Positions 56,525 to 64,000 of a DNA stretch of 64,000 nt are shown here, one piece after another. Source of the DNA: JAAYDI01 sp052034005 (GTDB lineage: Bacteria > Planctomycetota > Planctomycetia > Pirellulales > Pirellulaceae). A model generated the notes under the pieces. That model was not told the DNA's origin, ran no database searches, and saw only the letters and a program-made list of their open reading frames with translations. Made by a program: the position numbers and the translations under genes. The stretch spans positions 22,786 to 86,785 of the forward strand of contig JBPOJB010000035.1 of the NCBI GenBank assembly GCA_052034005.1, written 5' to 3'. Each line of letters starts with the position of its first letter. The stretch's first letter is position 1.

Positions 56525-56954
56525 CATCGGCCTCCCCAGGTAGTCGTTGATCCGGGGGTATTTCCACCCAAGCAGATCACAGGCGCCGTCGTCCCTATCA
56601 GTACCGAATCTCGGCTTGTTCATACTCGCAAGGGTCCGTTCCCTCTTCGATATCATAACCGATCATCTGCTCTGCCGCGACAATCACGATGGTGGTCATG
56701 GCTGTCTTCAGGCCGTCTTTGGTGGTCCACTGGCCGCGGAGAAGGAGAAATCGAGTGCGGGTGCGGGGAAGCGCCGCAATCGGCTGCGCTTCCGCTTGCT
56801 GTCGCGGCGCAAGGGGGCGGGAGGTGCTTTTGCATCCGGGTGGACGATGCGTCATAATGGCCTTGGCCCACTGGCGGTTGTCCTCGCCGCTGAGGAGCGG
56901 TGCGCCGCGTTCTGGGTGCCGTCTGCGTTTCAACCTGCCGAGGGTCCTGCTGTC
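56525..56954. other. Intergenic region with a promoter for the HzsA-like gene
   Basis: About 430 bases between the leftward Cys-rich gene and the rightward diheme gene. A promoter-like pair TTGCAT (56830-56835) and CATAAT (56853-56858) with a 17-base spacer lies 97 bases ahead of ATG 56955. This supports that start, because an alternative ATG at 56847 would fall inside the promoter. The left part (56560-56720) is relatively A/T-rich and contains no convincing gene. Confidence 0.5.
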
Positions 56955-59900
56955 ATGATCTGCCGGAGCGATTTGCCTGGTGAAATCGGCGAGGCGACCT
57001 GCTGGTCTCGTGCGGCTGCCTGCGGGATCATGCTGCTCGTGGTGTCGTGTGCCGCGGAGCGCCCGGCACGGGTGCGAGCCGGCGAAACCCCGGACGAACC
57101 AAGGGTGCTGGCCGAGTATACGCTCGATTCACGTCCGGCGTCCGAGCAGGCGCACTACCAGCCGTTGAGCTACCGCGACGATCTCTGGTACGGCTCGACC
57201 TACTGGTCCGGTCCGGACTGGACGCGGGTGGGGCGCGACTGGCACCATCCGGGCGAGCGGACGTCCGCCGTACGGCGCTTTGTCGCGCCGCGCGGCGGTC
57301 GGATCGAGATTCTGGGGCGCGTGGCGAAAGCGGACCCGGGCGGAGGCGACGGCGTGGAGGTCGAGATTCGCATGGGCCAGCAGGTCGTCTGGCAAGCCGC
57401 GCTCGAAGCTGCCGACACTGCCGGTCGGGAAGTCTCGCTGGCGCTGGATGTCCGGCAGGGTGATGCGATCCGGTTCGTCGTCCACCGGCGCGGCACGATC
57501 GCCTACGACACGACGCGTTGGGATCCGGCCATCGTGTACGCTGACGGGGAGCGGTTTCAGGCGTCCGCCGGTTTCTCAACGGGGCCCCAAGGGGCTCAGG
57601 GCTGGTACTACGAAATGGAAGTGGACGCGGATCCAGGCAGTGCCTCGCCGTGGCCGGTCGTCCATGGTTTTCGCCCGCAGATGCTGCTCTACGAGCACCA
57701 CTGCCAACCGCCGCAGGGGTTGCAGATCGGGGCGGACGAGATGCTGCCGGCATGGATCCTGGCCCGCGGCGGAGATGGAGGAGGAGTCGTGCTCTGTGCT
57801 GCCGCGGCCGTTCCCTGTACGCTGCGGTGTAGCTGGGCGGACCGTGACGCTCTGCACGTCCAGGTGCTCGCCGCCGCCGCGCCGGCGGAGCGCGCGCTGC
57901 GGTCCCTGGCGGATCAGCCGGCCTGTGTCCAGATCCCGTATGAGGGAACCTGGTTGCACGGAGTGCGGGCGTTGCACGACCGGCTGGCTCACGTTGCCGA
58001 TCATCCCGAGTTGGCGCCGCTGCGCGATTTGTTTGTCCGGGCAGCTGGCCGGGCCGGCATCTCGCGGCATGCCGGAGATCTGCCGGAGTTGGAGCTGTGT
58101 GCCTTAGTGCAGCTCGACTGGGCGCACGCGGATCACCACCAGGACGATGCGGCCTGGTATGCCCAGGCGTGTCCGCAGCAGCTCGGCCGGGCGCGGGCGT
58201 TGCGCGCTGCGCTTCCCCGCCAGCCGGTCGCGGACGCGCTGCGGCTCGAATACCTGCAGCGGCAGCTCAACGAGCTGGAGACCGCGCCGCCGACCGAGCG
58301 CACGCTCGAGCAGTGGCGGTGGCTCTATCAGCAGACGCGCTGGTTGAAACGCCACATGGCGCTGGCCAACCCGTTGCTGGACTTCGGGCCGTTGCTGTTC
58401 TGCAAGCGTGTCCCCACGTCCTACAGCCACCTGGTCATGCAGTACTACGGTTGGCGCGCGCGGCCCGGCGGCGGAATCTTCAAGCTGGAGCGGCCCGGCT
58501 ATTCGCTGGCGTGCCAGGACATCTTCGACGGCAAGCTGGCGCATGGCAACGTGCTGGAGCCCCGGCTGTCGTACGATGGCCGGCGCGTCGTGTTTTCCTT
58601 CGTCGCGTGCCGTGAGGACGGCCGCGACTGGGACCCTGCGCTGATGGACAATCTGGTCGATGAAGGGTTCTACCACATCTGGACCGGCCGCGTCGACGGT
58701 TCAGAGCTGCAGCAACTGACATCAGGTCCCTATGACGATCTGATGCCATGCTGGCTGCCGGACGGCGGGTTCGCCTTCAGCTCGACGCGCCGGCGAGGCT
58801 ACGCACGCTGCTTCGGCGACCAGTTCAGCCCGCGCTGGCACGTCTACACCATCCACCGCACGCAAGGTGACGGGACGGACATCCGACTGCTCTCGGCCCA
58901 CGACACCAACGAGTGGTTCCCGGTCGTGTCGCGCTCGGGCCATATCCTCTACAGCCGCTGGGACTACATCGACCGTGACGCCGTCACGCATCAGAACCTG
59001 TGGGCCATGCGCCCGAACGGCACGAACCCGATTGCCGTGTGGGGCAACGCGACGAACGCACCGCACTGTGCGTTCCAGGCCCAGCCGGTGCCCGATTCCC
59101 GCAAGATCGTGTTTACGGCCTCGGCGCATCACTCCATCACGGGCGGGTCGCTCGTGCTGCTCGAGCCGTCGGTGGGGGTCGACGGCCATGCGGCCATCAC
59201 GCGACTGACACCGGAGGTCCCGTTTCCAGAAGCGGAGAGTATGGACATTCGGGAGTACTATGCGGCCCCCTGGCCGCTGTCGGAGGACTACTATCTGGCG
59301 GCCTACAGCCCGTACCCACTGGTGTGGGAGCCGGGTGCGAACCTGCGGCAGGCGCTGGGGATCTACCTGCTCGACCGGTCGGGCAACCGCGAGCTGCTGT
59401 ACCGCGACCCCGACATCGGTGCGACCAACCCCTGCCCGTGCCGGCCGCGCGCCATGCCGCCGGCCCTCCCGTCGACGTTGGAAGGCGCCGAGGCCGACGT
59501 CGGGGAAATGATGCTGGCGGATGTGTATCAGGGGTTGGGAGACGTGCCTCGCGGATTGATCAAGCAGTTGCGTGTGATTCAGATCTTCCCGAAGACGACG
59601 CCGATCGCCGATGCGCCGCGGGTGGGACTGGCTCGCGAGGAGAACGCCCGGGCTGTGCTCGGCACGGTGCCGGTGGAAGCCGACGGGTCCGCGCGGTTCT
59701 GGGTCCCGGCGCACAAGCCCATCCTGTTCCAGGCGTTGGACGCGGACGGTTTCGCCTATCAGACGATGCGCACCATCACGTACGTGCAGCCTGGTGAGCG
59801 CGTGGCGTGCATCGGCTGCCATGAGAGCCGGGCGACCGCGCCCGGCTCGCTGCCCGCGGCGGCGCTCCTGAGGACGCCGTCCCGCATCCTGCCGGGACCG

Positions 59901-60356
59901 TTCGACGGGCGGCCGTTTTCGTACGTCGAGGTGGTGCAGCCGGTGCTGGATCAGCATTGTGTGCGCTGCCACAGCCCGGCCCAGTGCGGCGGCCAACTGG
60001 ACCTGTCGGCCACGCCGCACGAAGGCTTCACCCGTTCGTACTGGTCGCTCTGTGGCGATCGGGATTTCTGGGGTGTGGGCACCAGCCTCGAGAATGCGGC
60101 GGCGGCCTGGGTGCCGCGATTCGGCGCGCGGAACCAGATCCAAGTGACGCCTCCGGGCGGGCAGTTCGGGGCGCGTGGCAGCCGACTGCTCAAGCTCCTG
60201 CAGGCGGGGCATTATGATGTGGAGCTCACGGCCGACGATGTCCGGCGACTGGCCACATGGATCGACTGCAACGCGATTTTCTACGGCGTTTACGATCCGG
60301 ACCAGCAGGCGCGGCAGTTGCGCGGTGAAGTACTTGGGATGCCGGAGGTGCAATAG
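56955..60356 (+). CDS. HzsA-like diheme protein (hydrazine synthase alpha-related), possible lipoprotein
   Basis: A 1133-residue extracytoplasmic protein. A hydrophobic N-terminal stretch ends in VVSC (Cys32), a possible lipobox. A beta-sandwich/jelly-roll region follows (about 40-330), then a helical part and a TolB/WD-like propeller containing LMPCWLPDGGFAFSSTRRRG, the hallmark of the hydrazine-synthase-alpha-related family. Two c-type heme motifs lie at Cys952-Ile-Gly-Cys-His956 and Cys1002-Val-Arg-Cys-His1006. In true HzsA of anammox bacteria (from memory) the first heme is bound by a Tyr four residues after the motif His; here that position is Ala960. Most planctomycete relatives are of unknown function. 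GAGGG precedes ATG 56955. Confidence 0.85.
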   Translation: MICRSDLPGEIGEATCWSRAAACGIMLLVVSCAAERPARVRAGETPDEPRVLAEYTLDSRPASEQAHYQPLSYRDDLWYGSTYWSGPDWTRVGRDWHHPGERTSAVRRFVAPRGGRIEILGRVAKADPGGGDGVEVEIRMGQQVVWQAALEAADTAGREVSLALDVRQGDAIRFVVHRRGTIAYDTTRWDPAIVYADGERFQASAGFSTGPQGAQGWYYEMEVDADPGSASPWPVVHGFRPQMLLYEHHCQPPQGLQIGADEMLPAWILARGGDGGGVVLCAAAAVPCTLRCSWADRDALHVQVLAAAAPAERALRSLADQPACVQIPYEGTWLHGVRALHDRLAHVADHPELAPLRDLFVRAAGRAGISRHAGDLPELELCALVQLDWAHADHHQDDAAWYAQACPQQLGRARALRAALPRQPVADALRLEYLQRQLNELETAPPTERTLEQWRWLYQQTRWLKRHMALANPLLDFGPLLFCKRVPTSYSHLVMQYYGWRARPGGGIFKLERPGYSLACQDIFDGKLAHGNVLEPRLSYDGRRVVFSFVACREDGRDWDPALMDNLVDEGFYHIWTGRVDGSELQQLTSGPYDDLMPCWLPDGGFAFSSTRRRGYARCFGDQFSPRWHVYTIHRTQGDGTDIRLLSAHDTNEWFPVVSRSGHILYSRWDYIDRDAVTHQNLWAMRPNGTNPIAVWGNATNAPHCAFQAQPVPDSRKIVFTASAHHSITGGSLVLLEPSVGVDGHAAITRLTPEVPFPEAESMDIREYYAAPWPLSEDYYLAAYSPYPLVWEPGANLRQALGIYLLDRSGNRELLYRDPDIGATNPCPCRPRAMPPALPSTLEGAEADVGEMMLADVYQGLGDVPRGLIKQLRVIQIFPKTTPIADAPRVGLAREENARAVLGTVPVEADGSARFWVPAHKPILFQALDADGFAYQTMRTITYVQPGERVACIGCHESRATAPGSLPAAALLRTPSRILPGPFDGRPFSYVEVVQPVLDQHCVRCHSPAQCGGQLDLSATPHEGFTRSYWSLCGDRDFWGVGTSLENAAAAWVPRFGARNQIQVTPPGGQFGARGSRLLKLLQAGHYDVELTADDVRRLATWIDCNAIFYGVYDPDQQARQLRGEVLGMPEVQ

Positions 60357-60398
60357 GGCGTCCGGCGAGGATGCAACGCACGGTAGGGAGCAGCGATC

Positions 60399-62774
60399 AT
60401 GAGTCGTCCACAGACGTTCGATCCGTCCGATCACAGGGCCGGCTGCGCCGCCCTGTTCGCAGTGTGGCTGGGGCTGGCGGCGTGCCCCGTGGCCTGGGCC
60501 GACCCTCCGGAGCTGCGCGCGCGGCCTTTTGTGCTCAACGACGTACGCCTGCTCCCCGGCCTCTTCCGCGATGGCCAGGATATCGCCGTGGCGTATTTGC
60601 TGAGTTTCGAGCCCGACCGGTTCCTGGCCCGCTTCCGTGAAGAGGCCGGCCTGACGCCGAAAGCGGAACACTACGGTGGCTGGGAGTCGCAGGGTGTCTC
60701 GGGCCACTCGGCCGGACACTATCTGAGCGCCTGTGCGATCGCGTATGCCGCCACAGGCGACGAGCGGTTCCTGGCGCGCGTCGACTATCTGGTCGAGGAA
60801 CTGGCGGCGTGCCAGGCCGCGTTGGGCACGGGGTACGTCGCCGCCATCCCGGACGGCAAGCGGGTTTACGCCGAGGTCGCGGCCGGCAACATCCGCTCGG
60901 CAGGGTTTGATCTCAACGGATGCTGGGTCCCGAATTACACCCTGCACAAACTGTTTGCCGGACTCCGCGATGCCTACCATCTGTGCGGCAACCAGCAGGC
61001 GCTGGGTGTCGCCTGCCGCCTGGCGGACTGGTTCGATCGGACGCTGGCCAACCTGGACGACGAGCAGTTTCAGACGATGCTGGCCGCCGAACACGGCGGG
61101 ATCAACGAGACCTTCGCCGATCTCTATGCAGACACAGGCGACGAGCGGTATCTGGCCCTTTCCCGCCGCTTCCACCACCGCGCCGTGCTCGATCCGCTGG
61201 CGCGCGGCGTTGACATCCTGCCGGGCCATCATGCTAACACCCAGATCCCGAAGATCATCGGATTGGCCCGCCGCTACGAACTGACGGGCGACCCGCTGGA
61301 CCGCGCGACCGCCGAGTTCTTCTGGGATCGGGTCGTCCACCACCACAGTTACGTGACCGGCGGACACTGCAATTACGAGCACTTCGGCGAACCGGATCAG
61401 TTGAACGATCGATTGAGCACGAACACGACCGAAACCTGCAATGTCTATAACATGCTCAAGCTGACTATGCATGTCTTCGGCTGGAGGCCCGACGCGGATG
61501 CGGCGGACTTCTACGAACGCGCATTGCTGAATCACATCCGCGCCACCCAGCACCCGGACGGGCGGGTGATCTACAATCTGTCGCTCAAGCCCGGGCACCC
61601 TAAGGATTACCTGTCGCGCGACAGCTTCACCTGCTGTGGCGGCACGGGATTCGAGAACCATGTGAAGTACGGCGAGGGCATCTACTTCCATAATGATGAC
61701 GAACTGTGGGTGAACCTGTTCATCGCGTCCGAGGTGCGTTGGCGCGCCCGGGGAATGACGATTGAGCAGCAGGCCGCGTGGCCCGCCGCCGGCCACGTGA
61801 CGCTGACCATGCACGGTCCGCAGCCGCAGGAATTCACACTGCACGTGCGGCACCCGCATTGGGCGAGACGCGGGCTGCGGATGAGCGTCAATGGAGAGGC
61901 CGTGCCGAGCGAGAGCCAGCCGTCCAGCTACGCCAGCCTGCGCCGCGTCTGGCAGGAAGGCGATCGGGTCGAAGTGGCGTGCCCCATGTCCCTGCGCACC
62001 GAAGCCATGCCCGACAACGCGCAACGCATCGCCCTGTTCTGGGGCCCGACGCTGTTGGCGGCGGACTTGGGGCCCGAGGATGACCCGCGGGCCGCTGAGC
62101 CGTTCTACGTGCCGGTGCTGGTCACCGAGGGCCGGCCGGTTGAGCAATGGGTCAAGCCGGCGGAAGGCGAACCGCTGACGTTTACAACTGTGGGAGTCGG
62201 GCGGCCGCACGATCTGCTGCTGCGGCCGTTTCACAGCCTGCACGAGCGGCGCTACAGCGTCTACCTGGACGTGCTGACCGGCGCCGAATGGGAAGCCGCA
62301 CAGGAGGCGCTGCGGCAGCAGCAACTGCGCGAACAGGAACTGGCCGACCGTACCGTGGATCTCCTGCGGATCGGGGAGATGCAGCCCGAACGGGATCACA
62401 ACCTGCAAGGCGAGCGGACTGGAGTCGGCGAGCACCGGGGTCGGAAATGGCGGCACGCCACCGACGGCGGCTGGTTCGCCGTCGATCTGCAGGTCGACGG
62501 CCAGACCGCCAACGAGCTGCTGTGCACCTACTGGGGCGACGAAACCGGCCCGCGCACGTTTGACATCCAGGTCGACGGGCAGGTCATCGCGACGCAGTCC
62601 CTGGGCCACGACCGTCCGGGGGAGTTCTTCGACGTGGCGTATCCCGTCCCTGAATCGTTGACACGCGGCAAGGCCCATGTCACCGTGCGGTGGCAGGCGC
62701 ATGCAGGCAACTTCGCGGGCGGCCTGTTCGGCTGCCGCATGCTCCGCCTAGAAAAAGGGGTCAGGACTCATTAA
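60399..62774 (+). CDS. Secreted GH146/GH127-like beta-L-arabinofuranosidase (DUF1680)
   Basis: A 791-residue protein with a signal peptide (to about 35, ending PVAWAD). The catalytic domain opens with VRLLPGLFRDGQDIAVAYLL and holds SGHSAGHYLSACA and the zinc/active-site set Glu345-x-Cys347 (TTETCN) and Cys412-Cys413 (FTCCGGTG), then beta-domain strands and C-terminal modules like DUF4986 and DUF6805 (RTFDIQVDGQVIATQSL). This matches the GH146 branch, beta-L-arabinofuranosidases acting on arabinan or rhamnogalacturonan side chains. The last codons (EKGVRTH) run into the motif at 62752-62774, so the natural C-terminus may have been altered. It lies 42 bases after the HzsA-like gene. Confidence 0.9.
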   Translation: MSRPQTFDPSDHRAGCAALFAVWLGLAACPVAWADPPELRARPFVLNDVRLLPGLFRDGQDIAVAYLLSFEPDRFLARFREEAGLTPKAEHYGGWESQGVSGHSAGHYLSACAIAYAATGDERFLARVDYLVEELAACQAALGTGYVAAIPDGKRVYAEVAAGNIRSAGFDLNGCWVPNYTLHKLFAGLRDAYHLCGNQQALGVACRLADWFDRTLANLDDEQFQTMLAAEHGGINETFADLYADTGDERYLALSRRFHHRAVLDPLARGVDILPGHHANTQIPKIIGLARRYELTGDPLDRATAEFFWDRVVHHHSYVTGGHCNYEHFGEPDQLNDRLSTNTTETCNVYNMLKLTMHVFGWRPDADAADFYERALLNHIRATQHPDGRVIYNLSLKPGHPKDYLSRDSFTCCGGTGFENHVKYGEGIYFHNDDELWVNLFIASEVRWRARGMTIEQQAAWPAAGHVTLTMHGPQPQEFTLHVRHPHWARRGLRMSVNGEAVPSESQPSSYASLRRVWQEGDRVEVACPMSLRTEAMPDNAQRIALFWGPTLLAADLGPEDDPRAAEPFYVPVLVTEGRPVEQWVKPAEGEPLTFTTVGVGRPHDLLLRPFHSLHERRYSVYLDVLTGAEWEAAQEALRQQQLREQELADRTVDLLRIGEMQPERDHNLQGERTGVGEHRGRKWRHATDGGWFAVDLQVDGQTANELLCTYWGDETGPRTFDIQVDGQVIATQSLGHDRPGEFFDVAYPVPESLTRGKAHVTVRWQAHAGNFAGGLFGCRMLRLEKGVRTH
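62752..62774 (+). other. Possible mobile-element boundary motif
   Basis: The block AAAAAGGGGTCAGGACTCA, ending in TTAA, forms the final codons and stop of the GH146-like gene. I recall related blocks (GGGGTCAGGA followed by CTCATT or GTC) as recurrent sequences near REP-associated or IS200-like elements in planctomycetes. The next 190 bases have lower GC and no gene. Only one copy is in the window, so this is a suspicion. Confidence 0.3.
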
Positions 62775-62966
62775 TGCACAGGCGTTGACGATTACGTCCA
62801 CGTCCAAGGTCTTCTCGACCATCACCAGGTGTCGCCGCCTGCATTCTGTACCCTGGAGGCCACGTGGGCAACGGTCGAGTGATGATTCAAAGCGGTTGCG
62901 GCGGGCAATAGAATGGAGACTTGAGTTCGAAACACCTGCGGCTCCGAGACTCCGGGAGGGTGTGCG

Positions 62967-63917
62967 ATGGCAATTCCAGGATTCCTGCTACTGAGTCTGG
63001 CAGTCTCGTTCTCACCTGACTACGAGCCGCACGGTCCGATCATTATCGAGCACCAGCCGACCTCTCCAGACCAGCCTCTCGTCATCGAAGGCTACGAAAT
63101 ATCTAACCCGGACGGTCCAGGCATCCAGGTCCGGGATGTCGATTACGTCATCATCCGCAACAACTACCTCCACGACTGCGGCACGAAGATCTCCGAGCGG
63201 CGGCAGCGGCTCGTCGAGGAGACCGGGGATGCCCGGAAGGGCATGTTGGACCAACCCTTCGAGACGGGGGCCATCTTGGTGTTCGACGCCAAAGGGACCG
63301 TCGAGATCTCAGGCAACGTGGTCCGCAACAACGACTACGGCATTATGGTGCAAGGGCATCGGCACCGGGCCAAGAGCGTCTCGGTTCACGACAACAGCGT
63401 TCAGGACAACCATCGGGCTGCCTCCATCTGGGTGGGCGAAGCCGACAGCGTCGATATCCACGACAACTTCGTCAAGGACAACGGTCTGGATGTGTTCTAC
63501 GACAACGAGGCGCTGGTGAGGGCGTTTGAGAAGGGTGAGGACTTCGGCGACGGTCGCACGCAGGGCATTCTGGCGAAGGACTGCAACAACGTCCGAATCG
63601 GCAAGAACACCGTGATCAACTCGGTGAGCGACGGAATCGGCATCATGAACCGGGGCCTGCCGTTTGACCAAGACCATCGCCTGCAATTCGACCCCGACCA
63701 CGAGAAGCACCTTGTCCACGACATCGAAATCTTCGACAACGTGATTGAGCGGAATGGCGAGCAGGGAATCTGGATCACTTCGGCCCAGCGCGGCAAGATC
63801 TACCGGAACAAGGTGATTGCCAATGCGCACCGCCGAGGCAAGACGGGCGGCAGCAGTGGCATCATGTTCGAGGGCTGCCGCGTCCCGAATTATTTGTCCG
63901 TGATAGTCTCGGTTTGA
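62967..63917 (+). CDS. Secreted parallel beta-helix protein, probably truncated
   Basis: A 316-residue protein with a short signal-like start (AIPGFLLLSLAVSF) followed by repeated beta-helix coils: VIIRNNYLHDCG, VEISGNVVRNNDYGIMVQG, VSVHDNSVQDNHRAASIWVG, VDIHDNFVKDNG, VRIGKNTVINSVSDGIGI and IYRNKVIANAHRRG. Such PbH1 coils occur in pectin- and alginate-type lyases and in surface adhesins. GGGAGGG lies six bases before the ATG. The last recognisable coil (GIMFEGCRVPN) is followed at once by an unrelated LSVIVSV and stop, as if the gene had been cut by an insertion or rearrangement near 63890. Base use is less GC-rich than in neighbours. Confidence 0.8.
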   Translation: MAIPGFLLLSLAVSFSPDYEPHGPIIIEHQPTSPDQPLVIEGYEISNPDGPGIQVRDVDYVIIRNNYLHDCGTKISERRQRLVEETGDARKGMLDQPFETGAILVFDAKGTVEISGNVVRNNDYGIMVQGHRHRAKSVSVHDNSVQDNHRAASIWVGEADSVDIHDNFVKDNGLDVFYDNEALVRAFEKGEDFGDGRTQGILAKDCNNVRIGKNTVINSVSDGIGIMNRGLPFDQDHRLQFDPDHEKHLVHDIEIFDNVIERNGEQGIWITSAQRGKIYRNKVIANAHRRGKTGGSSGIMFEGCRVPNYLSVIVSV

Positions 63918-63957
63918 CTGTCCGGAGAATGGATCGTCCAGGGAGGGTGAGGAGCGC

Positions 63958-64000
63958 ATGAAAAACGGGCGACAGAGGCCGCCCGTGGGAGATGTGGGAA
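63958..64000 (+). CDS. Possible start of an unidentified gene at the right edge
   Basis: An ATG at 63958 follows GAGGGTGAGGAG and opens 14 codons (MKNGRQRPPVGDVG) before the window ends. The same bases can fold into a short hairpin (CGGGCG / CGCCCG), so this may equally be a terminator or an element end. Too short to name. Confidence 0.25.
   Translation, partial: MKNGRQRPPVGDVG

Noticed and set aside
56955..60356. Inferring anammox metabolism from the HzsA-like gene
   Set aside because: There are no hzsB/C-like, hydrazine dehydrogenase or other anammox genes, and the expected Tyr ligand after the first heme motif is not present. HzsA-like proteins occur widely in non-anammox planctomycetes.
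58722..62702. A 1326-codon open frame on the minus strand opposite the HzsA-like and GH146-like genes
   Set aside because: High-GC codon structure creates long antisense frames. It has no ribosome site or domain and spans two real genes with clear motifs on the plus strand.

Overview
The window reads as a chromosomal segment of a high-GC bacterium of the phylum Planctomycetota, most likely class Planctomycetia. The main signs are a DUF1559-type pseudopilin with its class III leader, two large TPR plus CRTAC1 (FG-GAP/UnbV) proteins, several families largely confined to planctomycetes (a two-helix membrane protein ending in a PPDWAPW-type second helix, a zinc-ribbon membrane protein, a HEAT protein with a jelly-roll tail, DUF1680 hydrolases, a hydrazine-synthase-alpha-like diheme protein), and many Tat-signal proteins. 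I see no tRNA, rRNA, CRISPR array or intact insertion sequence.

Left part (1-31 kb): a PAS-GAF-receiver signalling protein; a small membrane protein; two paralogous TPR-CRTAC1 proteins on either side of a pseudopilin and a small lipoprotein; a polytopic membrane protein; then a leftward group tyrA-purL-purQ followed by a coiled-coil membrane protein. Next come a GspF/PilC-like protein, a class IV aminotransferase, an alpha/beta hydrolase, a small lipoprotein, two overlapping transglutaminase-like proteins (the first has lost the catalytic Cys and His), a HEAT-repeat protein, groES-groEL, a zinc-ribbon membrane protein, a nucleoside hydrolase, a dodecin and a methyltransferase.

Centre (31.6-42.2 kb): eight tightly packed rightward genes, many overlapping by a few bases, form one apparent operon. 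It encodes a membrane-anchored PQQ-type propeller, an NHL-type propeller, a 77-residue Tat/Cys protein, an 18-cysteine Tat polyferredoxin, a NapH-like membrane ferredoxin, a second membrane-anchored propeller, a NuoE-NuoF fusion ending in a 2[4Fe-4S] ferredoxin, and a NuoG-type [2Fe-2S] domain fused to a GltD-like flavoprotein that lacks its NAD(P) domain. The parts suggest an NADH-linked electron-transfer complex that reaches across the membrane. It does not match complex I, Rnf, Nqr or a hydrogenase, and it is the strongest candidate here for an undescribed system.

Right part (42.2-64 kb): a type II DAHP synthase, then a region for carbohydrate breakdown and periplasmic chemistry: a Gfo/Idh/MocA oxidoreductase, a HEAT/jelly-roll protein, a GH127-like hydrolase, an SDR with a dinB remnant at its 3' end, a LysE-type exporter, a C45-like Tat protein, a WbsX/GH99-like protein, a Cys-rich protein made by a recent 142-bp tandem duplication, the HzsA-like diheme protein, a GH146-like hydrolase and a parallel beta-helix protein that appears cut short near the right edge.
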